From CALELF01 sp045617925 (GTDB taxonomy: Bacteria; Synergistota; Synergistia; Synergistales; Synergistaceae): a stretch of 33,673 nt of DNA. Of this stretch, positions 23,866 through 32,327 are shown piece after piece (the stretch's first letter is position 1; the number at the start of each line of letters is the position of its first letter). The DNA lies in assembly GCA_045617925.1 (NCBI GenBank), contig JAZLJR010000042.1, positions 1 through 33,673 on the forward strand, written 5' to 3'. A program made the position numbers and the translations under genes. The notes under the pieces are model-generated. The model did no database searches. It was not told the DNA's origin and saw only the letters and a list, made by a program, of their open reading frames with translations.

Positions 23866-25041
23866 CTATTTTTGCCCGTAACTTGTAAATTGTATCAATA
23901 TAACTGCAACCCCAACCAATACAAACAAGAGGTTTAAGCAGCTCGTTAAACTGGTAATTAAACCAAAAAGCCCACCGCTTATGGTTGGACCAATAATAGA
24001 AGCAGGGATTAAATTTGTGCAAAGCACACTCATATTAAGAGAATAGTCACGCGGACCATACATCTTGTATGCCCACACAGGAAGTATCGGTGTTGAACCA
24101 CCAAAGGCAAAGCCGCAAAGGCAAATACCTACCACGAGGAGTATCGCATTACCAAGTCTAAGGGCAAGTGTCATGGCAGAAATTGCAATCATAAAGAGCA
24201 AACCGTCAATTGTTACGGCACGCTTCAAATCCATTCTGTCATACATACTGCCAAGGATTATACGCCCTGAACCATTTGAAATACTGAGCAACCCAACAAC
24301 AAGAGGCACACTCGTTGCTGCCATAACCTTTGTAACAAACTGTGCAGCTTGAGCAAAGATTGCAAGAGCAGAAGCTCCAGTTAAGGCAAGGAAAATAAAG
24401 GCAATCCAAAATGTTTTTCTTTTCAAGACTTCGCCAGTGCTTATATTCTCAAAACTTTCTCTTTGTTTTGCGTTTGCATTATCTGTCGCAACACTTGGAA
24501 TTGTGATAATACGAGTTGCAAGCAAGGCAAAAACACCGAACACAACTGCCAATATTACAAATGTTGTTCTCCAACCAAGGTCTGCACAAGCTTTGATATA
24601 AAATGGGGCAAGCACCATCGCTCCTGCGCCAAAGCCCATAAGTAGCACTCCAGAACAAAAGCCAAGGGAAGTGGCAAACCATTTGCTAACAGTAGAAAGT
24701 GTGATGTTATAGACAAGACCAATGCCCAAACCACAAAAGGCGCCATAGAACAAGCAAAGCCAAATGTATGACGTGGCATAAGATGCAACAAAAAAGCCAA
24801 GTGCCAAACAAATTGCTGCTAAACTGTAAATAATATATGGTTTGGCACGGCGTGCCAAAAAGCCGGACAACAAAGTTCCAAGTGCAAAAAATGCAATGGA
24901 ACTGGTGAACACAGCAGAAATCTGCTGATGTGACATGGCTAGCTCTCCAACTAAAGGCCCTGCCACTACACTCCAAGCATAAATCAGCCCCATAAAGGCC
25001 AACATAACCGTTCCAAAAGCCAACACAAAATATTTTTTCAT
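23866..25041 (-). CDS. MFS transporter, oxalate/formate antiporter-like family
   Basis: 391 residues, with 12 predicted helices. GLIYAWSVVAGPL near the N-terminus, GFLARRAKP in the first cytoplasmic loop, LGIGLVYNITLSTVSKWFATSLGFCSG in helices 4-5 and GSMYDRMDLKRA between helices 8 and 9 are characteristic of the OFA family, which exchanges small carboxylates. The actual substrate is not determined by the sequence. AGGAGG precedes the ATG. It starts 22 bp after trkH on the same strand, so it is probably the third gene of the trkA operon. No convincing terminator is seen after its stop. Confidence 0.88.
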   Translation of the reverse strand: MKKYFVLAFGTVMLAFMGLIYAWSVVAGPLVGELAMSHQQISAVFTSSIAFFALGTLLSGFLARRAKPYIIYSLAAICLALGFFVASYATSYIWLCLFYGAFCGLGIGLVYNITLSTVSKWFATSLGFCSGVLLMGFGAGAMVLAPFYIKACADLGWRTTFVILAVVFGVFALLATRIITIPSVATDNANAKQRESFENISTGEVLKRKTFWIAFIFLALTGASALAIFAQAAQFVTKVMAATSVPLVVGLLSISNGSGRIILGSMYDRMDLKRAVTIDGLLFMIAISAMTLALRLGNAILLVVGICLCGFAFGGSTPILPVWAYKMYGPRDYSLNMSVLCTNLIPASIIGPTISGGLFGLITSLTSCLNLLFVLVGVAVILIQFTSYGQK

Positions 25042-25063
25042 TATAACTACCTCCTAATTTTTT

Positions 25064-26521
25064 TTATTTCTTCCACAAATCTCGTGTAAAAAGCACAAGC
25101 ATTGTATAGAGTTCGAGCCTACCAGCCATCATGCAAATGATGTAAAGAAACTTTGCTGCTGCAGATTGATTTGCAAAACTCGTAATTGGTCCAACTTGTC
25201 CCATACCTGGGCCAACATTTGAAAGTGTTGCCGTAACGGCAGACATTGCAGTAAAAATATCGTTTCCACACATGCAGGAAAGGAGTATTGCAATCCCCCA
25301 AAATGCGAAGTAAAGCACAATAAAAAGCGCAATGCTCAAAAGATATCCTTCACGCACAGGCTCACCATTTTGACGGACAGTATAGACTGCATTTGGGTGC
25401 ATTGTGTTCGCAAGCTGTGCCTTTATACCCTTAAAAGCAATTTGAAAACGAATGCATTTTATGCCACCGGCAGTTGAACCGGCACAGCCCCCAATCATCA
25501 TCACTGTCAAAAATGTGAAAAGGCAAACATGGCTCCAGTGCCCGTAATCTGCACTAACAAACCCTGTGGTGGAAATAAGGCTAGACACATGGAAAAATGC
25601 ATAGTGAAATGCATCAAAAAGCCTTGTGTATGTTTTGTCTCTCATTAGGGTCACTGTAACAATCGTAACTGCTATTGCCACAACGGCAAAAAAGAAGCAA
25701 CATTCAGAATCTTTGTAAGCACTTAAACTTCTATTTTTCAAGGCAAAAAAATGCACAGAAAAATTCAAACTGCAAAAGAGCATAAGAAATGCAAGACAAA
25801 AATCCACGGCAGGAGAAGCAAAATATGCCGTGCTTGCACTGTGTGGCGAAAAACCACCCGTAGAAACAGCTGCAAAAACATGCGTTGTAGCATTGAAGAA
25901 GTCAAGCCCCAGTGCCATAAGGGAGAGTATCCCAACAATGGTAACTCCAACATAAATTTTCCAAAGAGAGCCTGCCATTTCCCTCACACGGGGGCTCGTC
26001 TTTTCCAAACTTGGACCTGGGCTTTCTGCCTTAAAAAGGCGTGCCGTGTTCAAGCCTAGAAATGGCATAATTGCAATGACTAGAACAACAATTCCCATTC
26101 CACCAAGGAACATTGTTTCGTTTCTCCACATGGCAATACCACGTGGCATGGTGTCAATAGCAGTGCTTGTCATAATAGACGAGCCAGTTGTGGTAAAACC
26201 GCTCATTGCCTCGAAACAAGCATCTAAAAAAGTTGGAACATATCCACCAATGTAAAGGGGAAACCCACCTAAAATTGCTGCAATAATCCAAGATAATGCA
26301 ACGGCACAAACTGCTTCTTTTGGACCGCAAGTGGAAACACGTCCCTGTTTGCCCCAAAAGTTAAGAATTAATGCCGTAGCAAAGCAAAGCAAAATTGACA
26401 CAAGCAAAATTTTTATATCACTTGTGCGGTCATAGATTGCAAAGCCAAGAGCAAAGAACATGGCAATGCCAAGAACACCTGCAATAGCAGATAAAATTCG
26501 TGCTACTATGGAAAAGCGCAT
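25064..26521 (-). CDS. trkH: Potassium uptake channel subunit TrkH/KtrB
   Basis: 485 residues of a membrane ion channel with four repeated M1-P-M2 units. The selectivity-filter loops are visible in order: SGFTTTGSSIM, STGGFSPHSAS, ISTTGFVSADYGHW and TLSNVGPGMGQV, each with its conserved Gly. It mediates potassium entry and is gated by the cytoplasmic TrkA ring encoded directly upstream. A GGAAAGG site lies about 12 nt before the ATG. The 9-bp gap to trkA indicates coupled expression. Confidence 0.95.
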   Translation of the reverse strand: MRFSIVARILSAIAGVLGIAMFFALGFAIYDRTSDIKILLVSILLCFATALILNFWGKQGRVSTCGPKEAVCAVALSWIIAAILGGFPLYIGGYVPTFLDACFEAMSGFTTTGSSIMTSTAIDTMPRGIAMWRNETMFLGGMGIVVLVIAIMPFLGLNTARLFKAESPGPSLEKTSPRVREMAGSLWKIYVGVTIVGILSLMALGLDFFNATTHVFAAVSTGGFSPHSASTAYFASPAVDFCLAFLMLFCSLNFSVHFFALKNRSLSAYKDSECCFFFAVVAIAVTIVTVTLMRDKTYTRLFDAFHYAFFHVSSLISTTGFVSADYGHWSHVCLFTFLTVMMIGGCAGSTAGGIKCIRFQIAFKGIKAQLANTMHPNAVYTVRQNGEPVREGYLLSIALFIVLYFAFWGIAILLSCMCGNDIFTAMSAVTATLSNVGPGMGQVGPITSFANQSAAAKFLYIICMMAGRLELYTMLVLFTRDLWKK

Positions 26522-26530
26522 TTCGTTTTT

Positions 26531-27922
26531 TTATTCCTTTCCTGTAAAGAGCTCAACAGCCTTTGGCATGGCAAGCGTTGAACCGAAAAGAACTAAATTG
26601 TCACCTGCTGCAACCACCGTTGAGCCACGAGGAATCATAAGCTCTCTACCACGCACGATGAGTCCAACAATAGCACCCTGTGGCATATTAATATCCCTAA
26701 ATGTTTTGCCGCAAGCTTCAGATTTCTTTGCGACCTTTAACTCCATTGTTTCCGTTTCCATATCGGAGATAAGATTTAGAATTTCTTTTGAATTTGGATA
26801 ACGAACACTGCGTGTAATCATGGAAGCAAGCGTTTGGTTTCTGTCAACAACTGAGTCAACTGGAATTACATCTGTCATGTCCATATATCCACTATAACGC
26901 ACAAGGGCAACTGTTTTGGCAGCTCCCATTGCATGCGCACGTGAGGCAAAGATAAGATTTTTTTCATCATCTTCTGTTGCTGAAACAAAGCCATCTGCAG
27001 CAGAAACACCCTCTGCTTCTAGAAGTGCAACATCTTTTCCACTTCCACAAAGCACAGTAACACCTTCTAATTCCTCAGAAAGTTCCTTGCAAAGTTTAAA
27101 ATCTTGTTCAATAAGTTTTATATCCGCTTTTGGATAACGGTGATGCAACATTTTTGCAAGGCGTGTTCCAACTCTGCCGCCACCAACCACAAACACTCTT
27201 TCTAAAATGTGTTCTCTTGAATTCTGTTTTTGGAAAAGTCTTTCGACTTCTATTGAATCACGTCTATGACACATTACAGACACATTATCCCCAGCAAACA
27301 GCCTCTCTGTTGCGGTAGGGACAAAGGCGTTTTCTCCTCTTTTTACCGTTACAACAAGCATGGCAACCTCTGGGTTTTCATGTCTTATTTCAACAAGTGT
27401 TTTGTTTACAACGGGGGAATCTTCGGTAATTTCAAAGGAGTGAACCCTTGCTCTTCCGTCCGCTAACTCCGTAACGTGAAGAGCGCTTTTTACTTCTAAA
27501 AGGTTGGCAATTTCACGAGCAACAACTCGTTCCGGAGAAATAAACATTTCAAGCCCAAGTGTTTCCGCCCAATTTGTGCCAGTAAGCTCCGCATCTGCAA
27601 AGTCTCCGCTAACAGCACGAGCAAAGACATTTTTAACGCCTAATTGTTTTGCTACAAGGCACGCCATAATGTTTGCTTCATCTCTGTTTGTAACAGAAAT
27701 AAGCGTATCCGGCAGATTTTCGCTGTCACGTGAAACTCCAGCTTCCGCCAAAACAGACGGCAACACCCCGTTACCGTGAATGACAAGAACATCAAGATTT
27801 TCTTCCGCACGAGAAACAAGGGCAGGGTCGTTTTCTATCAATATAATATCGTGTTTGTCTTTTGCAAGGCTTTCCGCAACGCGGAAGCCTACTTCGCCAG
27901 CACCAATAATTACTATTTTCAA
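26531..27922 (-). CDS. trkA: Potassium uptake regulatory protein TrkA
   Basis: 463 residues with two tandem RCK units, as in classical TrkA. Each has an NAD-binding Rossmann domain (GAGEVG at 7-12; VGGGRVG in the second half) followed by a TrkA-C domain. It forms a ring on the cytoplasmic face of TrkH and couples nucleotide binding to gating. The start codon is TTG 27922, preceded by GGGAG with a 7-nt spacing; no ATG gives the correct N-terminus. It is the first gene of trkA-trkH-MFS and has its own promoter, divergent from tRNA-Val. Confidence 0.95.
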   Translation of the reverse strand: MKIVIIGAGEVGFRVAESLAKDKHDIILIENDPALVSRAEENLDVLVIHGNGVLPSVLAEAGVSRDSENLPDTLISVTNRDEANIMACLVAKQLGVKNVFARAVSGDFADAELTGTNWAETLGLEMFISPERVVAREIANLLEVKSALHVTELADGRARVHSFEITEDSPVVNKTLVEIRHENPEVAMLVVTVKRGENAFVPTATERLFAGDNVSVMCHRRDSIEVERLFQKQNSREHILERVFVVGGGRVGTRLAKMLHHRYPKADIKLIEQDFKLCKELSEELEGVTVLCGSGKDVALLEAEGVSAADGFVSATEDDEKNLIFASRAHAMGAAKTVALVRYSGYMDMTDVIPVDSVVDRNQTLASMITRSVRYPNSKEILNLISDMETETMELKVAKKSEACGKTFRDINMPQGAIVGLIVRGRELMIPRGSTVVAAGDNLVLFGSTLAMPKAVELFTGKE

Positions 27923-27972
27923 TATCTTTCTCCCTTTGCTAAATTGCTTTTATGTAAAATAATAACCTGCGT

Positions 27973-28001
27973 ATTGTAATCTAAAACAAGCATTTTTTCA
28001 A
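27973..28001 (-). promoter_or_regulatory. Promoter of the trkA-trkH-MFS operon
   Basis: TTGAAA (27996-28001), a 17-bp spacer and TACAAT (27973-27978) on the minus strand, each one base off consensus. Confidence 0.65.
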
Positions 28002-28052
28002 TATTAGACGCCGTTTTGTTTTTCGTTTCACTCAAATTCAAGAATTTATCTA

Positions 28053-28081
28053 TTGACACAAATATCAAACTAGTATATAAT
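28053..28081 (+). promoter_or_regulatory. Consensus promoter of tRNA-Val
   Basis: TTGACA (28053-28058), a 17-bp spacer and TATAAT (28076-28081), both perfect. Confidence 0.9.
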
Positions 28082-28095
28082 CGCAACTCGTCAGC

Positions 28096-28170
28096 GGACG
28101 GTTAGTTCAGAGGTAGAACGCTTCCTTGACACGGAAGAGGTCAGAGGTTCAATTCCTCTATCGTCCACCA
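28096..28170 (+). tRNA. tRNA-Val (anticodon GAC)
   Basis: A 75-nt cloverleaf with acceptor GGACGGT/ATCGTCC, anticodon stem CTTCC/GGAAG with loop TTGACAC (anticodon GAC), T-arm GGTTCAATTCC and an encoded CCA. It reads GUC and GUU. It is a solitary gene with its own promoter and terminator. Confidence 0.95.
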
Positions 28171-28182
28171 TTATGAAATTTT

Positions 28183-28210
28183 AAGTGTGCTTTTTAGCAC
28201 ACTTTTTTTT
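28183..28210 (+). terminator. Terminator of tRNA-Val
   Basis: A 9-bp stem (28183-28191 with 28196-28204), a tetraloop and eight T. Confidence 0.9.
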
Positions 28211-28217
28211 ATTTTTT

Positions 28218-28340
28218 TGCCATAGAGGGCATAGAGTTGTCGGCTACGCCGACAAAAAAACAGCGAGAAGTTGTTGGTTTCGCCGACAGCTTCTCGCCTT
28301 TATGTTCTTTGCGTCCTTTATGGCTAATGTCTTTTATGGT
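28218..28340 (-). repeat. Intergenic palindromic repeat element (copy 2)
   Basis: On the minus strand the 29-bp segment 28323-28295 matches the first part of the ilvC-ilvB element at 26 of 29 positions. It is followed by a hairpin with an 8-bp stem (28263-28270 with 28290-28297) enclosing a second stem. A further hairpin with loop TAC has an 8-bp stem (28237-28244 with 28248-28255). The element reaches into the last codons of the sigma-like gene, where its flank CCATAAA recurs. Confidence 0.7.
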
Positions 28341-28755
28341 TAATATTTTTTTCAAGAGCACCTTTCATCTTCTTCAAAGCTACGCTTATGTTTCCGTGAA
28401 GTGAGCTCAAAGAAACTTGCTCACGTTTTGCAATTTCTTCTAATGTCAACCCTTCAAAAAACCTCATGGCAATTCGCCTCTTTTGCTTTTCACTAAGGGC
28501 TGCAAGCGCTTTTGCCACAAGCACAACTCTTTCTTTGGTTGCTTCTCTTGTTTCAAGAATTTCCAGTGCGTTTGGTTCACGGCTTGCAAAATCCAGTCCT
28601 TCATATTCTTGGCTGTCAAGCGAAACTGTGTGGTAACGCTCCTTTCGCTCCAAATTCTCCTCAAGCCTTGTGAGGTTCGCCGCAATTTCTTCCACTTCCT
28701 GTGGCAAACCTTCCACATTGCTCCTTGTGCCGTCTGCGAAAAAATAAGTAATCAT
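28324..28755 (-). CDS. Short sigma-70 region-4-like protein
   Basis: 143 residues. The C-terminal half has the helix-turn-helix of sigma region 4: LAALSEKQKRRIAMRFFEGLTLEEIAKREQVSLSSLHGNISVALKKMKG. The N-terminal half is acidic and charged (EVEEIAANLTRLEENLERKERYHTVSLDSQEYEGL) and shows no region 2, so it cannot be a complete sigma factor by itself. Similar small proteins occur in Firmicutes, often near mobile elements. ATG 28755 is chosen because GGAAAGGAAAAG sits just upstream; the frame stays open to 28893, but that part coincides with a structured palindrome. The C-terminal residues NHKRH come from repeat-like DNA. Confidence 0.8.
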   Translation of the reverse strand: MITYFFADGTRSNVEGLPQEVEEIAANLTRLEENLERKERYHTVSLDSQEYEGLDFASREPNALEILETREATKERVVLVAKALAALSEKQKRRIAMRFFEGLTLEEIAKREQVSLSSLHGNISVALKKMKGALEKNINHKRH

Positions 28756-28802
28756 TTGTCTTTTCCTTTCCGCTGACAAGGCAGAAAGGGCCAAGACAAA
28801 AA

Positions 28803-28931
28803 GACATGCATCAAGGCACACTAAGGCAGGCAAAGTGTTATTACACACTTCGCCACTAGGACTTTTCGCACTGCACAAACTACGCAAAAGCATAAAAGTC
28901 CTTCTTTTTGCCTTAGTCCTTAATGCATGTC
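28803..28931 (-). ncRNA. 129-nt three-way-junction palindrome upstream of the sigma-like gene
   Basis: A long closing stem is built from 28803-28811 with 28923-28931 (9 bp), 28813-28816 with 28918-28921 (4 bp) and 28820-28828 with 28909-28917 (9 bp). Inside are two arms: 28829-28854 (AAGTGT/ACACTT plus GGC/GCC) and 28858-28902 (9-bp stem AGGACTTTT/AAAAGTCCT). On the minus strand the closing stem is followed by five T (28802-28798). It could be a small RNA, a leader of the sigma-like gene, or a MITE. No known family is recognised, and expression is not shown. Confidence 0.45.
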
Positions 28932-28965
28932 AGACTATAAAATTAAAAATTTCGATAAAAACAGA

Positions 28966-29009
28966 AACAAAAAACAGCCGAATTTATCTTTACGATAAAT
29001 CCGGCTGTT
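28966..29009 (-). terminator. Terminator of the small gene 29091-29303
   Basis: A 16-bp stem with one wobble pair (28973-28988 with 28994-29009) and loop TTTAC, followed on the minus strand by six T. Confidence 0.88.
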
Positions 29010-29025
29010 CAGCTCTCAAAAATTT

Positions 29026-29090
29026 ATATTTTGCCACAACCTCTCGGCATTACTTGCTCGCAAGAGAGGCATTTCGTGGCTAAAAAATAT
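29026..29090 (-). other. Long bulged hairpin directly after the small gene's stop codon
   Basis: Paired blocks are ATATTTT/AAAATAT (29026-29032 with 29084-29090), GCCAC/GTGGC (29033-29037 with 29076-29080) and CCTCTC/GAGAGG, with a small apical stem. Unpaired bulges contain two copies of GGCAT. It lies in the 3' untranslated region, between the stop codon and the strong terminator. Confidence 0.5.
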
Positions 29091-29303
29091 TTACGCCAAC
29101 ATATACTCGATTTTTAGTGATTTTTGTTCGTTTCGTGTAATTTTTGTCTTATTCCCTTTCGTTACAATCTCCATTTGTGAGCCAACAGACAACTGGACAT
29201 AGAATGCACCGTCGCGCCTCACCTGTTCCACCAGTCCACTTTCGCTACACGCTTTGCACACAAGGTGCCCAGCTATGTCTCGAACTTCACGCATCATTGC
29301 CAT
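29091..29303 (-). CDS. Small protein of unknown function (70 aa)
   Basis: I do not recognise this family. The frame stays open further upstream to a TTG at 29411, but that start has no ribosome site. GGAGG (29308-29312) lies 4 nt before ATG 29303 and 10 nt before ATG 29297, so the protein is 68-70 residues. It has a CKAC pair (VCKACSESG) and a basic C-terminal half with beta-like stretches (AFYVQLSVGSQMEIVTKGNKTKITRNE). No signal peptide or membrane segment is visible. A strong terminator follows. It is separated from the sigma-like gene by two structured segments. Confidence 0.6.
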   Translation of the reverse strand: MAMMREVRDIAGHLVCKACSESGLVEQVRRDGAFYVQLSVGSQMEIVTKGNKTKITRNEQKSLKIEYMLA

Positions 29304-29440
29304 AAAACCTCCGTAAATTTTCAATTCTCCGTTTTCCGATTTCTTCTTTGCGACTTTTATCAATGTGGGGTTTGATGCAAAAAGTTTACCAAACTTTGTG
29401 TCCCTCGTCAATGTTTTTTATGCGCTTGTCATAAAAAATT

Positions 29441-29468
29441 TTGTGTAGTTGTATTTATATGGTATACT
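29441..29468 (+). promoter_or_regulatory. Possible promoter of the Nudix-lysS unit
   Basis: TTGTGT (29441-29446), a 16-bp spacer and TATACT (29463-29468), about 45 bp before the Nudix start. Confidence 0.5.
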
Positions 29469-29513
29469 ACCAAATTAAGCGGTTTTTATTAGATTTTTGA
29501 AAAGGTTTTAACC

Positions 29514-30017
29514 ATGGAACTTTGGGATATATATGATAAAAACAAACAAAAAACTGGGCGGACAATGGTGCGAAACGATTGGAACATGGCAGACGGCGAT
29601 TTTCACCTCTCTGTCCTGTGCCTTGTGAAAACAACAGACGGCAAATTTTTAATCACCCGCCGTGCCCTAGACAAGGAATGGGCTGCCGGACATTGGGAAC
29701 TCCCCGGTGGTGGCGTTGTAGCTGGCGAGACATCTCTTGACACATTTTTTCGTGAATTGCAGGAAGAAACAGGCATAGACGCAAGAGACAAAACCGCAAA
29801 CCTCGTTTTCTCCTACAAACGCGAGAATCACGAAGCAAAGAATAACTATTTTGTTGACATCTATTCTGTCACAATGGACGAAGCAGACTGCGCTGTGTCC
29901 GTTCAGAAAAGCGAAGTGACAGGCTACAAATTTGCAACAAAAGCAGAAATCGAAGAAATTGCCTCTCGCGGTGAATTTTTACATTACGACAGCATAAAAG
30001 AAGTTTTTGATAAATAG
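29514..30017 (+). CDS. Nudix hydrolase
   Basis: 167 residues. A complete Nudix box runs from Gly66 to Ile88 (G-x5-E72-x7-R80-E81-x2-E84-E85-x-G87), the magnesium-binding catalytic helix that cleaves nucleoside diphosphates linked to another moiety. The N-terminus MELWDIYDKNKQKTGR resembles the YfcD / isopentenyl-diphosphate-isomerase-like subgroup, so the substrate is open. AAAGG precedes ATG 29514. lysS follows after 20 bp, so the two are probably cotranscribed. Confidence 0.92.
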   Translation: MELWDIYDKNKQKTGRTMVRNDWNMADGDFHLSVLCLVKTTDGKFLITRRALDKEWAAGHWELPGGGVVAGETSLDTFFRELQEETGIDARDKTANLVFSYKRENHEAKNNYFVDIYSVTMDEADCAVSVQKSEVTGYKFATKAEIEEIASRGEFLHYDSIKEVFDK

Positions 30018-30037
30018 CCATTCGAAAGGAATATATT

Positions 30038-31561
30038 ATGGAACAAGAACAAAAGGAACAAAAACAAAATCAGCAGGCGACACAGCCTGAGGAAGAAATT
30101 TTCCGTCAAAGGAAAGACAAGCTAGATAGGCTCCGTGCTGAAGAAAACTACGACCCATATCAGCAAGACCACTACGAGGTGGAACACAATCTAGCCTACG
30201 TAAAAGAAAAGTTTGGCAACCTTGAAGAAAACGGCTGGGGCAAAGAGGACGTAAAAACAGCAGGACGCATTATGATTCTTCGCCGTCACGGCAAAACCGC
30301 CTTTGCAACCTTTGCAGACGAAACAGAAACGTTACAGATTTGCTTCAACTTCAATATGCTTGGCGAAGAAAAATATACATTCTTCAAAAAATGGGTGGAT
30401 GCAGGTGATTTTGTTGGTATCGTCGGAGAGCCTTTCCGCACCCAGACAGGGGAGCTCACCCTCGCAATTAAGGACTTTGTGCTCTTGTCAAAAGCACTCC
30501 GCCCAATGCCAGAGAAATACCACGGCTTGAAAGATATGGAGCTCCGCTATCGTCAGCGCTATGCAGACCTCATAGCAAACCCAGAAGTGAGACAAACATT
30601 CCGCAAACGCTCACGCATAATCTCTACACTTCGTCGTGTGTTGGAAGAAAACGGCACCCTTGAAGTTGAAACACCAATTCTTTCCGTGGTCGCTGGCGGT
30701 GCAAACGCACGCCCATTCATCACACACCACAACACACTTGACATAGATATGTATATGAGAATTGCAACGGAGCTTCACTTGAAACGCCTTGTGGTCGGAA
30801 TGATGGGCAGAGTATATGAAATCGGCAAACAATTCCGTAACGAAGGCATGGACATCCGCCATAATCCGGAATTTACGAGCCTTGAAGTCTATTGGCCATA
30901 CGCAAATTATGTTGACATGATGAACTTGACGGAAGACCTTATCGTGGCAGCAGCAGACGAAGTTTGCGGCAGACACATCACCTATTGCGACAAGGAAATT
31001 AGCCTTGAAAAACCTTTCCGCCGTGCAACAATGACGGAGCTTGTGAAGGAAGAGACAGGCCTTGACTTTGACGTAATAGACGACACAGAGGCAAAGAAGC
31101 AAGCGACCTTAAAAGGGCTTGAAATAAAACCAAGCTACACGAAATGGGATATTTTGCCACTTTTCTTTGAAGAATTTGTGGAAGAAAAATTGATAAACCC
31201 GACCTTTGTAATCGGTCACCCAACTGTCATTTCCCCGCTTTCCAAGAGAAACAAGGAAAACCCAAACGTGACAGACAGATTTGAACTTTTCATCAACGGT
31301 TGGGAATTTGCAAACGCATTCTCAGAGCTTAACGACCCACTAGACCAGCGCGAAAGATTCCTCGACCAAGCGAGAAAGAGAACAGAGGGTGACGAAGAAA
31401 GCCATCCATTTGACGAGGACTTTATCAACGCTCTTGAATACGCCATGCCGCCAACGGGCGGACTCGGCGTTGGCGTTGACAGGCTCGTGATGCTTCTCAC
31501 AGGAGAAAAAAGCATCCGCGATGTCATCTTCTTCCCAACAATGAAACCAGTGGAAGAATAA
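30038..31561 (+). CDS. lysS: Lysyl-tRNA synthetase, class II
   Basis: 507 residues. A Gln/Glu-rich N-terminal tail (about 1-35) precedes the OB-fold anticodon-binding domain (about 70-175, GRIMILRRHGKTAFATFAD). The catalytic domain has motif 2 (QFRNEGMDIRHNPEFTSLE) and motif 3 (GGLGVGVDRLVMLLTG). It charges tRNA-Lys. AAAGGA precedes ATG 30038. The length is typical. The following DNA (31562-31604) holds a short stem ATGCCT/AGGCAT without a T tract, so termination there is doubtful. Confidence 0.97.
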   Translation: MEQEQKEQKQNQQATQPEEEIFRQRKDKLDRLRAEENYDPYQQDHYEVEHNLAYVKEKFGNLEENGWGKEDVKTAGRIMILRRHGKTAFATFADETETLQICFNFNMLGEEKYTFFKKWVDAGDFVGIVGEPFRTQTGELTLAIKDFVLLSKALRPMPEKYHGLKDMELRYRQRYADLIANPEVRQTFRKRSRIISTLRRVLEENGTLEVETPILSVVAGGANARPFITHHNTLDIDMYMRIATELHLKRLVVGMMGRVYEIGKQFRNEGMDIRHNPEFTSLEVYWPYANYVDMMNLTEDLIVAAADEVCGRHITYCDKEISLEKPFRRATMTELVKEETGLDFDVIDDTEAKKQATLKGLEIKPSYTKWDILPLFFEEFVEEKLINPTFVIGHPTVISPLSKRNKENPNVTDRFELFINGWEFANAFSELNDPLDQRERFLDQARKRTEGDEESHPFDEDFINALEYAMPPTGGLGVGVDRLVMLLTGEKSIRDVIFFPTMKPVEE

Positions 31562-31604
31562 TACAACACACCATGCCTGAGAAAATTGTGAGGCATTAAA
31601 TTAG

Positions 31605-32327
31605 ATGAAAGTAGAACTACATGTTCATACAAAATATTCCAAAGACAGCTTCATGTGTTTTTGGCCATTATTTATCAAATGCCGATTAAAAGGCATAGAT
31701 TGGATTGCTATCACCGATCATAATAGTTTAAAAGGTGCCACACAGTTTGCTGAATTTTGCTTAAAACATGGAAATAAGCTTCATGTAATTCAAGGGGAAG
31801 AAATTTTTACCAATGCAGGTGAAATTATAGGACTCTATTTAAAAAAAGAGATACCCCTTGGTTTGTCTCCGGAAGAGACAATTAAATTAATAAAGGAACA
31901 AAATGGAATTGTCTATGTTCCACATCCATATGACAAGAAAAGACATAGAACAGTATTACATGAATCTGCAATCCAAGAGAATAAGAACCTTATTGATTGT
32001 ATTGAAATCCACAACGGAAGAAATATTTCTTCCCAATACGATGTTGAACAGAGAAAAATTGCCAGCAAATATCAACTCACGCCTGTGATAGGCTCGGATG
32101 CACATACACTAATTGAAATTGGAAGAAATTATTTAATCATGGATAACACAGAATTGCTTACTGCAAATGATTTTAATAAAGCCATTAAAATGGCACAGTT
32201 TCACTGTGAGGACTGCCTAAAGGTATCCCATTGCATTTCAAAATTCATCAGATTGATAAAGCTATTAATACATGGAGAATTTTATGAATTACACGGAATT
32301 ATCGTTAGAAAAATTAAGAGAAATTAG
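31605..32327 (+). CDS. PHP-domain phosphoesterase
   Basis: 240 residues. All metal ligands of the PHP fold are visible: His6 and His8 (ELHVHT), Asp38-His39 (ITDHN), Glu65 (GEEIF), His107 (VPHPYD), His136 (IEIHNGRN), and Asp165 and His167 (GSDAH). PHP proteins hydrolyse phosphate esters with a tri-metal centre; the substrate here is unknown. The last about 50 residues are a basic, Cys-containing extension. The upstream ribosome site is weak. The DNA is more AT-rich than lysS. Its last 44 nt overlap the phosphoribosyltransferase gene, suggesting coupled action. Confidence 0.88.
   Translation: MKVELHVHTKYSKDSFMCFWPLFIKCRLKGIDWIAITDHNSLKGATQFAEFCLKHGNKLHVIQGEEIFTNAGEIIGLYLKKEIPLGLSPEETIKLIKEQNGIVYVPHPYDKKRHRTVLHESAIQENKNLIDCIEIHNGRNISSQYDVEQRKIASKYQLTPVIGSDAHTLIEIGRNYLIMDNTELLTANDFNKAIKMAQFHCEDCLKVSHCISKFIRLIKLLIHGEFYELHGIIVRKIKRN

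Noticed and set aside
28756..28893. Longer start for the sigma-like protein
   Set aside because: The frame is open but covers the three-way-junction palindrome and gives Cys-rich sequence unlike the family; the ribosome site is at 28755.
29304..29411. 36-residue upstream extension of the small unknown gene from TTG 29411
   Set aside because: No ribosome site precedes it, whereas GGAGG sits right before ATG 29303.
31562..31604. Terminator after lysS
   Set aside because: The six-base stem is weak and no T tract follows.
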